Assembly (NCBI GenBank): GCA_037039925.1
Contig: JAXRKP010000859.1
Coordinates: forward strand, 15,001-79,000
From: Doris montereyensis
Taxonomy: Eukaryota > Mollusca > Gastropoda > Nudibranchia > Dorididae
DNA: 64,000 nucleotides
Reading direction: 5' to 3'
The number at the start of each line of letters is the position of its first letter. The stretch's first letter is position 1. Both the position numbers and the translations under genes were made by a program. Shown one piece after another: positions 38,901 through 47,631 of this stretch. The notes below the pieces were generated by a model. That model made no database searches, was not told the DNA's origin, and worked only from the letters and a program-made list of their open reading frames with translations.

Positions 38901-41900
38901 ACACTGCAATTCAATCTAAAACTGCAAAGATATCTAATCCAGATCTTGAAATTATAAGCTCTGCAACACTAATATTCAGTCATAAAATATTCCAAATGAC
39001 TACCATCCCCCTTTTCATCATAACATTTTATAATGATTTGTAGGTATGACATCATTCATCATCAATAATGATTTGTAGGTATGACACATTCATCATCATC
39101 ATCAATAATGCGTAACACATTCATCATCATCATCAATAATGATTTGTAGGCATGACACATTCATCATCATCATCAATAATGATTTGTATTGACACATTCA
39201 TCGTTCATCAATAATGATTTGTGGCTGTCCTTTCAAGCTAGATCCATTCATCCTATCAATAATGATTTGTAGGTATGATCTTCCATCATCAATAATGATT
39301 TGTAGGTATGACACATTCATCATCATCATCAATAATGATTTTGAGACACATTCATCATTATGATTTGTCATGACACATTCATCATCGTTATCATGTTTAT
39401 ATTTCATCATCATCATCAATAATGAAATGACACAAATCGTCATCAAAATGATTTTAATATTTAATTTTGGACACACTTCAAAGTGATGATTTTTTAATTC
39501 TGGTTTGAACGTATGATATTTCAGTACAAATCAATAATGATTTTTGTGATGTTATCGTTTTGATTTGGCAGTCCGTTCCATCAATAATGCCTTGCTGTAC
39601 TAGGCACACGTATGACATCATCTGTCAGGTATCATGTCTCTGTCAACGATTTGTAGGTATGCCAATCATCAAGTCAATGATTTGTTTGACACACTCATCA
39701 TCATCATCGGACACATTCATCGTCGTCATCATGACTTGCATTTCAATTGATTTGTAGGTTCCACTGCAATGCCTGACTGGCCATCATCAGCTCATCAATA
39801 ATGATTTTATTAACACACTCATCATCATCATCAATAATGATTTGTGTGTCCTCTAATGACACTCATTTTATTATATTGAAAGATCAAAAATTGACGATTT
39901 GTCTTCATAAACATCAGTCATCATCATTTGTAGGCAGAAAATAACACAGGTTCCCTCTCAATAAAGTGGGTTTTTAATTTTTAATGGGAAAAAAACAACA
40001 AAACACATGAACCTAATATGTTTTCCAAAGAAGAATATAAAACAAATTATCACGTCCGTGATGCAAAGTTAAAATCTTCTCTAGCCGATCTGTCATATCA
40101 GAATATAAAACAAATTATCACCAGTGACCCATGCAACTTGAAAATCTCCTCTGAAAGACCGATTTGTCTTCAGAATATAAAACAAATTATCACCTGTGAC
40201 CCAAAGAAACAAATAAATCTTCTCTAGCCGACTGTCTTCAGAATATAAAACAAATTATCACCCGTGACGCAAAGAAAATCTTCTCTAGCTGACTGTCTTC
40301 AGAATATAAAACAAATTCTCACCTGTGAATAAAAGAAAAGAAAATCTTCTCTCAGCCGGCTGTCTTCAACTAAAGCGCCATCCGGTTCAACATCAGGCGT
40401 CCATTTAAATAAAAAGACCAATCCATGAACGGGCCTGGGGGAGAAACACAGCAAAACCAAGGACAGTAACATTGCAAGCTTCTTAAGAGACAACAAAAAA
40501 ACCAAGGAAAATAAACCACAACCTTTCACACCCACACAACCACTTGGAAACAACATTGCGAATGATGACAACATGCCATCGACTACATCTACCTCTGTCA
40601 TAAAAGTAAGTTGAAAATTCAACTTTACTCGGAGACTCTTTGCTCCAGAGGCCAAGTGTAAACCTCTCAACCAATAGGTTGCGGCTTCAAATATCGACAA
40701 TTGTAAAAAAAAAAAAGTTTTTTTCAGTAGGTTGATCGATACCTGGTCTCATCGGAGATGGACGATAAAAAGGAAGTCATATGTGCAGATCCCAACATTG
40801 TGCACGTTAAAGGTCCCTTGGCTATTTACAGGGCAGTCCGCGTCAAGCTTAAAACTCCCTATCAAAATGCCCTCAGACCACATTAGTTGTGGGTGTGGAT
40901 AAAATCAAAACAAATAAAAAAACATCTAAATTTCATGTCATTTGGGAGATTGGAGGTTTGTGTGTTTACCTTCTGTTCAGTTTATTTCTGTAAATTTACT
41001 ACGATTTCTGTCTCTTGTCTTTCGTTTACCTTCTGTTCAGTTTATTTCTAGTAAATTTACTACGGTTTCTGTCTCTTGTCTTTCGTTTACCTTCTGTTCA
41101 GTTTATTTCTAGTAAATTTACTACGGTTTCTGTCTCTTGTCTTTTCGTTTACCTTCTGTTCAGTTTTATTTCTAGTAAATTTACTAGTTTCTGTCTCTTG
41201 TCTTTCGTTTACCTTCTGTTCAGTTTATTTCTAGTAAGTTTACTACGGTTTGTGTACAATTTTTTAAAATATTATAGAATGAACTAAAATAATAATCAAA
41301 GAGTGATATTTCTCTGATGTCTGTATGGAATTTCATGCTAGTAAGTGTGTCTGAAAAGGGAAAAAAAGTAACCATATTTTGAATGTAGGCTTTAAATCAT
41401 CCCCAGATCATTTTGTTTGAAAAAAAATGTTCTGGCAGAAGTGACATTGAATTAATGTAAAGTTCATTGTTTCCCTGTCTTTGTGAGTATCCTTTTCATT
41501 CAGTTAACAGACCATTTTGAATAGGTTTTATACACGGAATTAAAAAGTTGGAATAATAATCTTCCATTAACGGACACCTGCGTAACCTCAGTATCGAATA
41601 CTGACCCGATCTAATAATCGTACTTAGTATCAGTCAGGATGCGACATGCTAGTCTTTTCTGTATTACAAAGCAATAAGTGCAGCAAAAGAACCCCCTCCC
41701 CCAAAAAAAAAAACAAATGCAGTACAGAATATGGTTATGTGTATGTTAAATAAAACCAAGATCCTATGACAATAATTCTCTTTTGAAGTTTCAACTTTTA
41801 TTTCATTTTCATTCTGTGCTCAGTTTTTTCCTTTTACAAATCACTACTGAAACTTACTTGAGCCATTCAAAACTCTCTGGTTCCATGCTCCATATTTCTT

Positions 41901-44793
41901 CTACTTGAACACCACGACAACCTTGGAAAGGTAAAGAGGAGAAAAATGAATAAATTTGTCAGATCATTTTATGGTTTAAAAGATTCAGATTCAAGATATA
42001 TTCTTTCCTCATAACAGTTCATACGTGAAAAAAAAAGAAGGAACAATTTTTATCTTTATGACATGAATTTTAATCATTAAAACATCATTTTCAAGACGAT
42101 CTTTTAACTTAAAAGAAGACTTTAAAAAACCAAGATATATGGTAAAAATCAACAATAATTTTACAAAGGGGAATAATTGGAAAATTCTTATTGATTGGTC
42201 TGCATGAGTTTAAATTTATGAGGGTGAGTAAATTGAAATGATTTTCACATACATGTAAAAAAAAAAGTTACAATAAGGATGGATGCCAGTATGATGGGCT
42301 TAGGACTTAGTAGAACACCTCAAGTAGACTCATTGACTGTTGTACTTGAATACATTTTATAATACCAGACCTGCCAACTTCCTCTAAACCAAATCAGGGA
42401 AACTCCCAACGAAACTTGTGTCTTTATGGATCGATAGTTGCTTTGCGGAATATGGGACGGCAGTGATAGCTGAGACATCTTGAACTCTACTTGAACCTGT
42501 GCTGTTAGCATTATTTTGGCTCTATGTCTCTTGTTTTGTAACACGTTTTTAGTAATATTTTATTGTAATTTTAATTTCTTAATGAATTTTTTCTCTCTTC
42601 AGGAAGTCAGGAAAAGGACATTCAAATGAGGAATTTCCCAATCATTTCAAGAAGGTTGGCGGGCCTGTAATTACTTTCTCAGTCATTTTCGCACTTCTAT
42701 ACTTCCCATTACCACCTGTTTTGGGAATGTTTTCAGAATACGGTTTATGTTAAATATAGGGTTGATTTTAAGAAACTCTGTCAATACAAACAAAGCAGAA
42801 TTTTAAGATCAAGTGATTTTCTTTCAATGAATTGTACCAAAAGCAAAATCTTCTTTTAGTGATAACAGTTTTAGTGTTGCAGCTCAGTTTTATGGATCAA
42901 TTTTTGTCTTTTTATCCCAAGTCTTCCCCATCCATGAACATTTCTAGGAAACATTTAAAGACAGAGCTGTTCAAGTCTGCTTTTATTGACACTGGAGAGG
43001 GTTCACCATGGATTGAAATCTTTGTTTATTGATGTTGCATGTGCTTTTCATTGTGATGCTACATGTTTGTTTGATTGGATTGTAAATTGTTTTGGATTTT
43101 TAAATCATTTTGTGCTTTTGATTGTACAGCACCATCAAACACCTTTGGTGGATGTCAGGTGCAATATATAACCACCTAGGAAAGGCATTTGTAGGTAAAC
43201 AAGAATTGTCAACAAAAACCAAAATGGCAGTATTACAACACAGTTTATTGTCCTACTCTCCTCTATGGCAGTGAAACCTGGATCTTAGACAGTAGGGAAT
43301 GCAGTAGAGTGCAGGCAGCCGAAATGAAATATCTAAGAAAGAGGGAAAACTAAAAGAGACAAAATCAGAAACACAACAATAAGAGATCAAACCAAAGCAG
43401 ATAGCACAAAACTAAGATAGAAACAAATCAACTGAGATGGTTTGGGCATGTGAACAGAATGAATGACAATAGAATAGCTAAATCAGTGCTTAAACTCAAG
43501 GTAAAAGACCAAAAGGCAGACCTCGGAGAAAGTAGGAAGAAAATATATTAAAGAGGCATTAACGCAAAGAAATTTAACTTTTCACGGAAGGAAGCAGAAA
43601 CTGTCAGGACAGGGCAGCCTGGAGAAAGATCATTCCAGGCATCTAAAACCCATACACCGGAAGGTAGAATGGGAACTGATAAAAAAAAAAAGAAAGAATA
43701 TATATTAAAAATGCTTTTATCAGAAAAGTCACAAATCCAAGGGAAATGATACTTTCTCAGAGAACAGACAAGATGTTAATGCTATGCTAGAAACAAAGAC
43801 TGAGACAATCGGTGTGAGAGAAGCGCTGTTATAGCGAGCTAAAATGGTGCAATTTTTTATAAAAATCTCAGCGGGCGATCAGCTACCCGGGAATCCAGCT
43901 GACCGTGCTTGACCCCTGACAGGTAAACTCACGTGGATAATTAATGAGTTTTGTCGGCCACAACTAAGTGGGACGATTTGCTATTACAGGAATTTGACGC
44001 TGTGCGCAGTCATCAAGCCACTTTTCTAGTGTTAATCGTAGCATTTACACTACTTGTATATTTTTCTGCTTTGAAACCTTTATTATAATTGTATACTGTT
44101 TACATCATTGATACTTCCTTTCATTTATGCCCTTTCTTTTCTTGTCTTAAATCTTTTCTTCACATACACACACCTTTCTCTCTTTCTAGATCTAGTTTTT
44201 ATTCTCCTTTCTGGTCTTTTCCTTTTCACTATTTCACCCTTCCTGCTCCCCATTCATACTCATTCTTATTATCACCGTCTTCCTTTTTTCTCTGCTTTCC
44301 TCCTTGCAACCTCTGTTTTTCCTTCTGACATCACACCGTGTGAATCACACTGTAATGCCTGCATAGATTTGTGTGTGTGTGTGTATATTGCAAGATCCTT
44401 GTTTGTTGTCTGGCGAAAGGTTATGCCTGAAATGTCGTGTATTTGTCTTTATTGGTTGAGTTCTCAATTGTTGTTGTTTATCATGAGTAGCCTTATGTTG
44501 AGACAGTCACGATCTAGAGCTAGATCTGTCTTTAGATCTAAAATCTTGTTGTTCTCCGAGTTGACTCACTATGATTAATGTGAATTGAATGAAAGATGAA
44601 AATGTAGCAAGGAATGTCGTCGCTGGTCACAAAGCGATACTCCTTATGTGCGGAAATAAATATGACTTCATGCCTGAAAAAGCATGTTTCTTATATTTTA
44701 TTTTGCTAACACAAACTCACCAAAACCTTTGATTAATTCTGTGAATACACCGGGGTCGCTTTCAATAAGACACCAATCACCAGCAGAACCCAT
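26937..44793 (-). CDS. UCHL5: UCHL5 / UCH37 ubiquitin C-terminal hydrolase, complete, 11 coding exons
   Basis: Exons on the minus strand, 5' to 3': 44793-44721, 41921-41858, 40434-40323, 38878-38750, 36202-36143, 35399-35270, 33092-33026, 31564-31465, 30737-30646, 28066-27968, 26999-26937. UCHL5 removes ubiquitin on the 26S proteasome (bound through RPN13/ADRM1) and associates with INO80. Visible landmarks are the start GDWCLIESDPGVFTELIKGF, KPVHGLVFLFKW, the nucleophile in CATQAI (human C88), catalytic His in YHFVSY (H164), Asp in YELDG (D179), RYSADEIHFNLMALVSDRK, and the C-terminal HNYLPFIMELLK with a KEKE-type tail. All introns are GT-AG. Four exons each lack one base (near 38750, 36163, 35317, 30661); with these the product would be 330 residues, against 329 in human. 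Near the active site NNAC is replaced by IMTC. Identity is certain; intactness is not. Confidence 0.95.
27350..27885. repeat. 43- to 44-bp minisatellite in UCHL5 intron 10
   Basis: About 12 copies of GACATACATGGGAACATTA, then AACATCAATTTTCTCAGTTTC; it ends about 80 nt from the exon 10 donor. A C-run follows at 27897-27908. Confidence 0.95.
27968..28066 (-). CDS. UCHL5: UCHL5 exon 10 (ULD helix)
   Basis: Acceptor TTTTTCAG, donor AAG|GTAAGC. It encodes LENILERHNYLPFIMELLKI and LAEERKLLPLIEK, 33 codons; human ENIRRKHNYLPFIMELLKTL. This is the C-terminal region that binds the DEUBAD domain of RPN13. Confidence 0.96.
28125..28250 (+). pseudogene. LINE RT tail fragment
   Basis: AACATTAAGAAACAGAAGAT and ACATCAAACATCATCAGACT parallel the 26190-26280 remnant (IKKQK-K-YF-HIKHHQT), with stops. 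Confidence 0.5.
28255..29265. repeat. 17-bp minisatellite GTGAGAGCAGGTAGAAG, about 1 kb
   Basis: About 58 copies with variants (ATGTCAGAGC, GGTCATAGC, GGTGACAGC) in UCHL5 intron 9. The Ser/Thr/Cys/His/Leu-rich frames on minus are by-products. Confidence 0.95.
29276..29512 (-). mobile_element. SINE family A copy, diverged
   Basis: GGCCATAGAGCCAGAGCAG, AACAATCACCTCCTGGCCAG, CATTTGCACCTGGGGAG, ending TGATCCCCAGTCC. It directly follows the 17-bp array. Confidence 0.75.
29628..29950 (-). mobile_element. SINE family B copy
   Basis: ACCCACATCTACGACTAAGG, GGGCTGCCCTGTAAACAG, GGTCCTCCCTTTTGTCGTCC, ending CTTGCCTCTGGACC. Confidence 0.8.
30205..30492 (-). mobile_element. SINE family A copy
   Basis: GCCCATAGAGCCGGAGCTTA, ATAGTCACCTCCTGG, ATTTGCACCTGGG, CTGATCCCAAATCCGACAGC, TTGGCCACCGACG. 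Confidence 0.82.
30646..30737 (-). CDS. UCHL5: UCHL5 exon 9
   Basis: Acceptor CCAACACAG, donor AGA|GTGCGT. It encodes SSGMESSDISAEISQLGFLI, TVEDKK; then one base is missing in the A-run (plus 30661-30665), after which EERYR joins exon 10 in phase. It is equivalent to the human helix up to KRYK|IENI. The chosen acceptor makes 92 nt, 93 when corrected. Confidence 0.85.
30825..30895 (+). mobile_element. SINE-like family C fragment
   Basis: TTTACCCTATTCACCCTATG, TGGTGATTTTG and GTGAATTAAGAAAGAAAAG: a diverged 5' part. Confidence 0.45.
31385..31452. repeat. (CA)n microsatellite next to UCHL5 exon 8
   Basis: CA runs broken by AATAGACGCA; it starts about 12 nt after the exon 8 donor. Confidence 0.9.
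31465..31564 (-). CDS. UCHL5: UCHL5 exon 8
   Basis: Acceptor TTACAG, donor GAG|GTGTGT. It encodes KYSADEIHFNLMALVSDRKR and KYTKRLQELNQMVE; human KYSEGEIRFNLMAIVSDRKM. Frame intact, phase 0 at the end. Confidence 0.95.
31772..32270. repeat. 12-bp array AATAATAATGAC in UCHL5 intron 7
   Basis: About 40 units with ACG and CATT variants. Confidence 0.95.
32478..32552 (-). mobile_element. SINE family B fragment
   Basis: ATCTCCATCTACAACTACGG, TGATCTCTGGGG, TCCGGACAGCCCT: the 3' end only. Confidence 0.55.
33026..33092 (-). CDS. UCHL5: UCHL5 exon 7
   Basis: Acceptor TTCACTAG, donor AA|GTGAGT. It encodes GAIPTDKDWVDVVRPIIEKR and MQ; human GACNQDDWISAVRPVIEKRI. Frame intact. Confidence 0.94.
33128..33172. 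repeat. ATGTCATCATTC tandem repeat
   Basis: Three to four 12- to 13-bp units about 35 nt upstream (in gene sense) of the UCHL5 exon 7 acceptor. Confidence 0.85.
33231..33289. repeat. 27-bp inverted repeat (hairpin) in UCHL5 intron 6
   Basis: Left arm 33231-33257 and right arm 33263-33289 are complementary at 26 of 27 positions (one G/A difference), with the 5-nt loop GCCTT. Ends: ATCATTCTGG / CCAGAATGAT. Confidence 0.95.
33738..33945 (-). mobile_element. SINE family B copy, head truncated
   Basis: ACCCACGTCCACATCTAAGG, AGGCTGCCTAGTAAACAGCC, GGGGCCTCCTCTTAATCGTC. Confidence 0.75.
33950..35150. repeat. About 66-bp minisatellite in UCHL5 intron 6
   Basis: About 18-19 units of CTCTCCCTCCCTTTGATGAA, AGTATTAATTGATTTTAGCT, AAATAAGACATC; ATTGATT/ATTGGTT and GAAAT/AATAT variants alternate in blocks. 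Confidence 0.95.
35270..35399 (-). CDS. UCHL5: UCHL5 exon 6 (catalytic His and Asp)
   Basis: Acceptor CCTGACAG, donor CTTG|GTAGGA. It encodes QQMFEFDEKQAKKDDEVYHF, VSYLPF, then after a frame break GRLYELDGLKSGPLDL. His of YHFVSY and Asp of YELDG complete the triad. The break lies at the GGGG run 35317-35320; one more G rejoins the frames. Confidence 0.93.
35590..35866 (-). mobile_element. SINE family B copy
   Basis: ACCCACATCCACAACTAAGG, ACCGGACTGCCTACAAACAG, CACATGATCTCCTTATTGTC, TCCACAGCCCTCTGATTG. Confidence 0.78.
36143..36202 (-). CDS. UCHL5: UCHL5 exon 5
   Basis: Acceptor TTTCTACAG, donor CAG|GTGAGT. It begins AGLSLSNSDTIRK, then in the printed frame reads FTTVLP. One more base in the AA at 36163-36164 restores VHNSFAR, the family sequence (human IRQVHNSFAR), and makes the phase fit exon 6. 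Confidence 0.88.
36225..36955. repeat. 37-bp minisatellite beside UCHL5 exon 5 acceptor
   Basis: About 19 ragged units of TTGAATGAGCGTGACATTTT and GATTGTATTTTACTTGAT; the array begins about 22 nt from the exon 5 acceptor. Confidence 0.93.
36960..37080 (-). mobile_element. SINE family B fragment
   Basis: CCCCCAGCCACAACTACTAG, CCAGACTGCCCTGTAAACTG; the 3' part only. Confidence 0.65.
37130..37330. repeat. About 63-bp tandem repeat, three copies
   Basis: GGAGTTAACCCTGACAGAAA, ACAACCTGCTGCCTTGCAGG, TGACAAAAGGCTAA. Confidence 0.88.
37480..38115 (+). pseudogene. LINE endonuclease-domain remnant
   Basis: The translation gives EELVEEMEKSKVDILAITET, KTERQG, HTLIFSGVDVKDRARAGVGL, LLVAY and GDLNASD. 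The motif ILAITETK and the GDLNA block are hallmarks of the APE-type endonuclease of non-LTR retrotransposons. In-frame stops show decay. It lies in UCHL5 intron 4, opposite the gene. Confidence 0.78.
38140..38282 (+). mobile_element. SINE-like family C copy
   Basis: AATTTACCCCATCCACTATA, AGTGATCTCAGTGTGAATTA, GAGGAAACAGCAAGATG, AGTAGGACCTATCAGTA, CTAACCGCCCA. It abuts the LINE fragment. Confidence 0.8.
38750..38878 (-). CDS. UCHL5: UCHL5 exon 4 (catalytic Cys)
   Basis: Acceptor CCTCAG. It encodes VIIMTCATQAILSILQ ... NFKDFAQDLNPG. Cys is the nucleophile; the usual Asn two residues before it (NNAC, GNSC in other UCHs) is Met here. The donor reads GGA|GTAAGT; the next exon needs one more base carried over, as would result from GGAG|GTAAGT. 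Confidence 0.93.
39035..39850. repeat. About 40-bp degenerate array with CATCATCAT and AATGATTTGTAGG
   Basis: TCATCATCATCAATAATGAT and TTGTAGGTATGACACATTCA repeat about 15 times, ragged to the right; UCHL5 intron 3. Confidence 0.9.
40031..40320. repeat. Tandem copies of the UCHL5 exon 3 3' end plus donor
   Basis: Four units of 60-71 bp start at AGAATATAAAACAAATTATC (about 40031, 40100, 40171, 40239); the exon's own segment is the fifth (about 40300-40372). On the minus strand each holds sequence matching exon codons EDSRLE..., then a donor-like GTGATAATTTG, as after the real exon. Confidence 0.9.
40323..40434 (-). CDS. UCHL5: UCHL5 exon 3
   Basis: Acceptor CCCCCAG, donor CAG|GTGAGA. It encodes KPVHGLVFLFKW ... 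GALVEDSRL, then REDFLFFYSQ. The last Gln corresponds to the oxyanion-hole Gln82. The stretch REDFLFFYS differs from the family's LDTIFFAK by a one-base and a five-base insertion that together keep frame. Tandem copies of its 3' end follow in the intron. Confidence 0.93.
40625..40915 (+). mobile_element. SINE family B copy
   Basis: CCAGAGGCCAAGTGTAAACC, GTGCAGATCCCAACATTGTG, CAGGGCAGTCCGCG, CATTAGTTGTGGGTGTGG. Opposite to UCHL5. Confidence 0.78.
40960..41255. repeat. 58-bp minisatellite in UCHL5 intron 2
   Basis: Five copies of TTTACCTTCTGTTCAGTTTA, TTTCTAGTAAATTTACTACG, GTTTCTGTCTCTTGTC. On the minus strand each unit contains ACAGAAG|GTAAAC. Confidence 0.95.
41578..41636 (-). repeat. Dispersed repeat fragment shared with 14168-14216
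   Basis: The reverse complement contains AAGTACGATTATTAGATC and CGATACTGAGGTTACGCAGG. Confidence 0.6.
41858..41921 (-). CDS. UCHL5: UCHL5 exon 2
   Basis: Acceptor TTTCCAAG, donor AA|GTAAGT. It encodes GCRGVQVEEIWSMEPESFEW, L, plus two bases; human GCRGAQVEEIWSLEPENFEK. Phase agrees with both neighbours. Confidence 0.95.
41922..43190 (-). other. UCHL5 intron 1, left part
   Basis: AT-rich single-copy sequence. No further exon is supported. Confidence 0.5.
43195..43690 (+). pseudogene. LINE RT C-terminal remnant with 3' tail
   Basis: LYSPLYGSETWILDSRECSR, VQAAEMKYLRKRGKTKRDKI, WFGHVNRMNDNRIAKSVLKL: the Y-G-S-E-T-W and W-F-G-H-V-x-R-M motifs typical of the end of non-LTR RTs. Ends CACCGGAAGGTAGAATGGGA plus A-run; the same 3' end occurs reversed near 57360-57415. 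Confidence 0.8.
43691..44720 (-). other. UCHL5 intron 1, right part
   Basis: Single-copy. A T/C-rich stretch at 44110-44330 gives a hydrophobic plus-strand frame that I do not accept as a gene. (GT)n at 44371-44384. Confidence 0.5.
44721..44793 (-). CDS. UCHL5: UCHL5 exon 1 (start codon)
   Basis: ATG at 44793-44791. It encodes MGSAGDWCLIESDPGVFTEL and IKGF plus one base, matching the human N-terminus MTGNAGEWCLMESDPGVFTE. Donor G|GTGAGT. No upstream in-frame ATG is in range. Confidence 0.95.
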
Positions 44794-44900
44794 GATGGAA
44801 AATCGTTGTTTTGATTTCGTTTAGATTTAAACTGTTTCCGGTAACTTTGACTGGCCAGATTGACAATATTATCATCTTCCCGGCAAGCTTTATGCTGTAT
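44794..44900 (-). promoter_or_regulatory. UCHL5 5' UTR / proximal promoter candidate
   Basis: Single-copy sequence upstream of the start with an ETS-type ACCGGAAAC (minus strand; plus 44834-44842) about 45 nt before the ATG. ETS sites are common in TATA-less housekeeping promoters. No TATA box is seen and the transcription start is unknown. Confidence 0.35.
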
Positions 44901-45135
44901 AATAATAAGTGTAAACTAGATCAAAATACCTAATAACTAATTTCTGCAACTAATCATTTAGTTCATAATATTATTATCAATTCTAACATGCAGTAATTTG
45001 AAATATGTCTTTCTGCTCTCCACCAGTCGTGCTTAACTGAGTATGAGAATACGAAAACATTTGAATTTTGCTTCATTACCCCGCATCCCATATTATTACT
45101 TTTTTGATAATCGAATTAAAATAAATATTTACTTG

Positions 45136-45303
<168 letters not shown>

Positions 45304-45486
45304 TTCCTTCAATTATTACCAAGGCTGCCAAGAGAATCTTTGGGTCCGAAGGCGAAGGCAAAACTCGTACCCCCCCCCTCCCTCCCTTTTCCCCTTCCAA
45401 ATACAATTGCAAAATTAAAAAGTGCGAAACGTGTAGTGACGTTGACAAAATGATTTTTTTCTGGCAATTTTAAATTCTATATATTA

Positions 45487-45875
45487 TTGCCCACATCTAC
45501 AGCAAAGGTAATCTCAGGGTTTGGGGTATGATTTTTTAATTGTTGTCTGGAATGACCCGTAAACTGCTAAGGATAATGAGTTAATGTGGACATAGCCTAA
45601 AGTATCAGCATACGGGCCTCCTGGACGTCCGCTCCGAAATTATCAGCATACCTGGACCTACCTATACTGAGCCTCCGCTGAACCGGAACTACCTTATCGT
45701 CCGTCTCCGATGGGGATATGCCTATCCACCTACCGGGTGCCTGGATCAGGAGGGGAAGGGCGGCGGGGAGGGGGGAGGGGAGGACGAGAAAATATTCCAA
45801 CCTGTTGCTCACGAATTCACGAACTTGTGGTTGAGAGGCCGGCACCCTTGCCTCTGACCACCAAGTCCCGTGAAC
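45487..45875 (-). mobile_element. SINE family B copy with internal insertion
   Basis: TTGCCCACATCTACAGCAAA, GGAATGACCCGTAAACTGC, TTATCGTCCGTCTCCGATGG, CTTGCCTCTGACCACCAAGT. It is longer than other copies, with GGACGTCCGCTCCG and TACCTGG extras near 45625-45690. Confidence 0.75.
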
Positions 45876-46142
45876 TTTGCTACCGATTTTTACACGCCAT
45901 ATATCATTACAACTTTAATTGTTGTGTTGATTCTTGTTGCTCTTGTTGATGCTGCCGTTGCTCTTGCTGTTTCAATTGTTGTTGTTGACGTTGGTGTTGT
46001 AGTAGTAAGTAACAGCAGCTGCTTTTAGCGGTGGATGTTTCACACGTTGGGACCACCAAGTTTCTTCAACTTGGCTGCCTGTACGGGTTTTTCTACGCCA
46101 TCTCGTTAGAAATTGTTGTGGGTATTTTTTGTTGTTATTGCG

Positions 46143-46300
46143 ATTCAACGTCCGGATGACCCATATAGCCGGAGATTGTTCCGTTTTGTAGCATGAAGCG
46201 AAACAGTATGGGTTAATATCTCTCCTTAACAGGAAGTTAGTTTTTCGCCGGTTTTTACTCCCAAGCTGTTGCCGATATCGGTACCCGTTTTGGGGACAAG
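46143..46300 (-). mobile_element. SINE family A fragment
   Basis: GACCCATATAGCCGGAGATT, GTAGCATGAAGCGAAACAG, GTTTTTACTCCCAAGCTG. Confidence 0.65.
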
Positions 46301-46499
46301 TGATACTAATATTAATATTTTATTGATCGAAACAAGGAAACTACATTCTGTTCCTCACAACAACAAAAGAGGATAACAAATCATAATACATATTCATCAT
46401 TAAAATTGCTTTAACATTAATGCAGTAATACAATAAGGCAGGAATATCAGTATGACAAATACATCATAGAAATGAGTAAGATATACAACATCATTCGAG

Positions 46500-46825
46500 C
46501 CCTCCCACCCCCACCCCCACCCCCCACCCCCACAAACACATACACACCCGAAAAGCTCATTCATCCATGCTCAACCCCCCATGTCCATTAGGTTTTGATA
46601 AATAGATCACAGAAACGTGTAGGATACACAGCTTTATTCGACTCCCTCCCCCCCCCCCCCCCCATCCATACACACAACACCTCCCAACCGACCCCCACAC
46701 ACAAGCCTCGGTCAAAGCTCATTCATCCATGCCCAACCCCAAACGTCTGTTTGTTTTGATAAATAGATCACAGAAATGCGTAGGATATACAACCTCATTG
46801 GAACCCCCCCCCCCTCCCACACACA
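46500..46825. repeat. C-rich duplicated block with G-quadruplex-prone runs
   Basis: CCCACCCCCACCCCCACCCC at 46505-46531 and C-runs at 46643-46662 and 46806-46816. AAGCTCATTCATCCATGC, CAACCCC and TTTTGATAAATAGATCACAG occur twice, about 175 bp apart, so this is a local duplication. Confidence 0.75.
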
Positions 46826-46854
46826 CACACACGTAATACATCCCAAGTGTGTGT

Positions 46855-47149
<295 letters not shown>

Positions 47150-47150
<1 letters not shown>

Positions 47151-47315
47151 TCTTTCCAGTGAACTCAGGAAGATGGGCAGTTGGCGGACGCTGCAGGTAG
47201 GTCCTATTTCTTTCCTTACACTTCCTCATGTATTTGCCATCTCCAGGATCTCCTCTACTCAACCTGAGATCATCGCATACGGCTGATTGGGTAAATTTTA
47301 ATGAAACAAAAGATC
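47150..47315 (-). mobile_element. SINE-like family C copy (reverse)
   Basis: GGGCAGTTGGCGGACGCTGC, AGGTAGGTCCTATTTCTTTC, AACCTGAGATCATCGCATAC, GGTAAATTTTAATGAAACAA. Confidence 0.78.
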
Positions 47316-47334
47316 TCAGGGTAAAATTAAGATT

Positions 47335-47485
47335 TGTTTGTTTGTTTCTTTGAAATGTACCCCATCTACCATTGCCGTGATCTCAGAGTAAATTAAGAGG
47401 AAACAGCAAAGGGAAATATAAGTGACTAAAGAAGGCAAGGAAAGAAGTGGAACCTACCAGTATACCTGCCAACCGCCCACGTAAT
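47335..47485 (+). mobile_element. SINE-like family C copy
   Basis: GAAATGTACCCCATCTACCA, GTGATCTCAGAGTAAATTAA, GAGGAAACAGCAAAGGG, AAGTGGAACCTACCAGTATA, GCCAACCGCCCA. With the preceding copy it forms an inverted pair. Confidence 0.8.
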
Positions 47486-47631
47486 ATTAAGAGGAAGCAG
47501 CAAGATTAAAGATTAGCGATCAGGGGCAAATACAAAATCAGAACCTTCATAGCCGTCATCTGCCACAGAGACATGACACTTTCTCGATATCTGTATCGTG
47601 CAGCCAAACATGTGTCAGTACATGTATTTAT

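Noticed and set aside
44108..44578. 156-codon plus frame with hydrophobic segments
   Set aside because: T/C-rich intron composition in UCHL5 intron 1; no homology, splice signal or start context.
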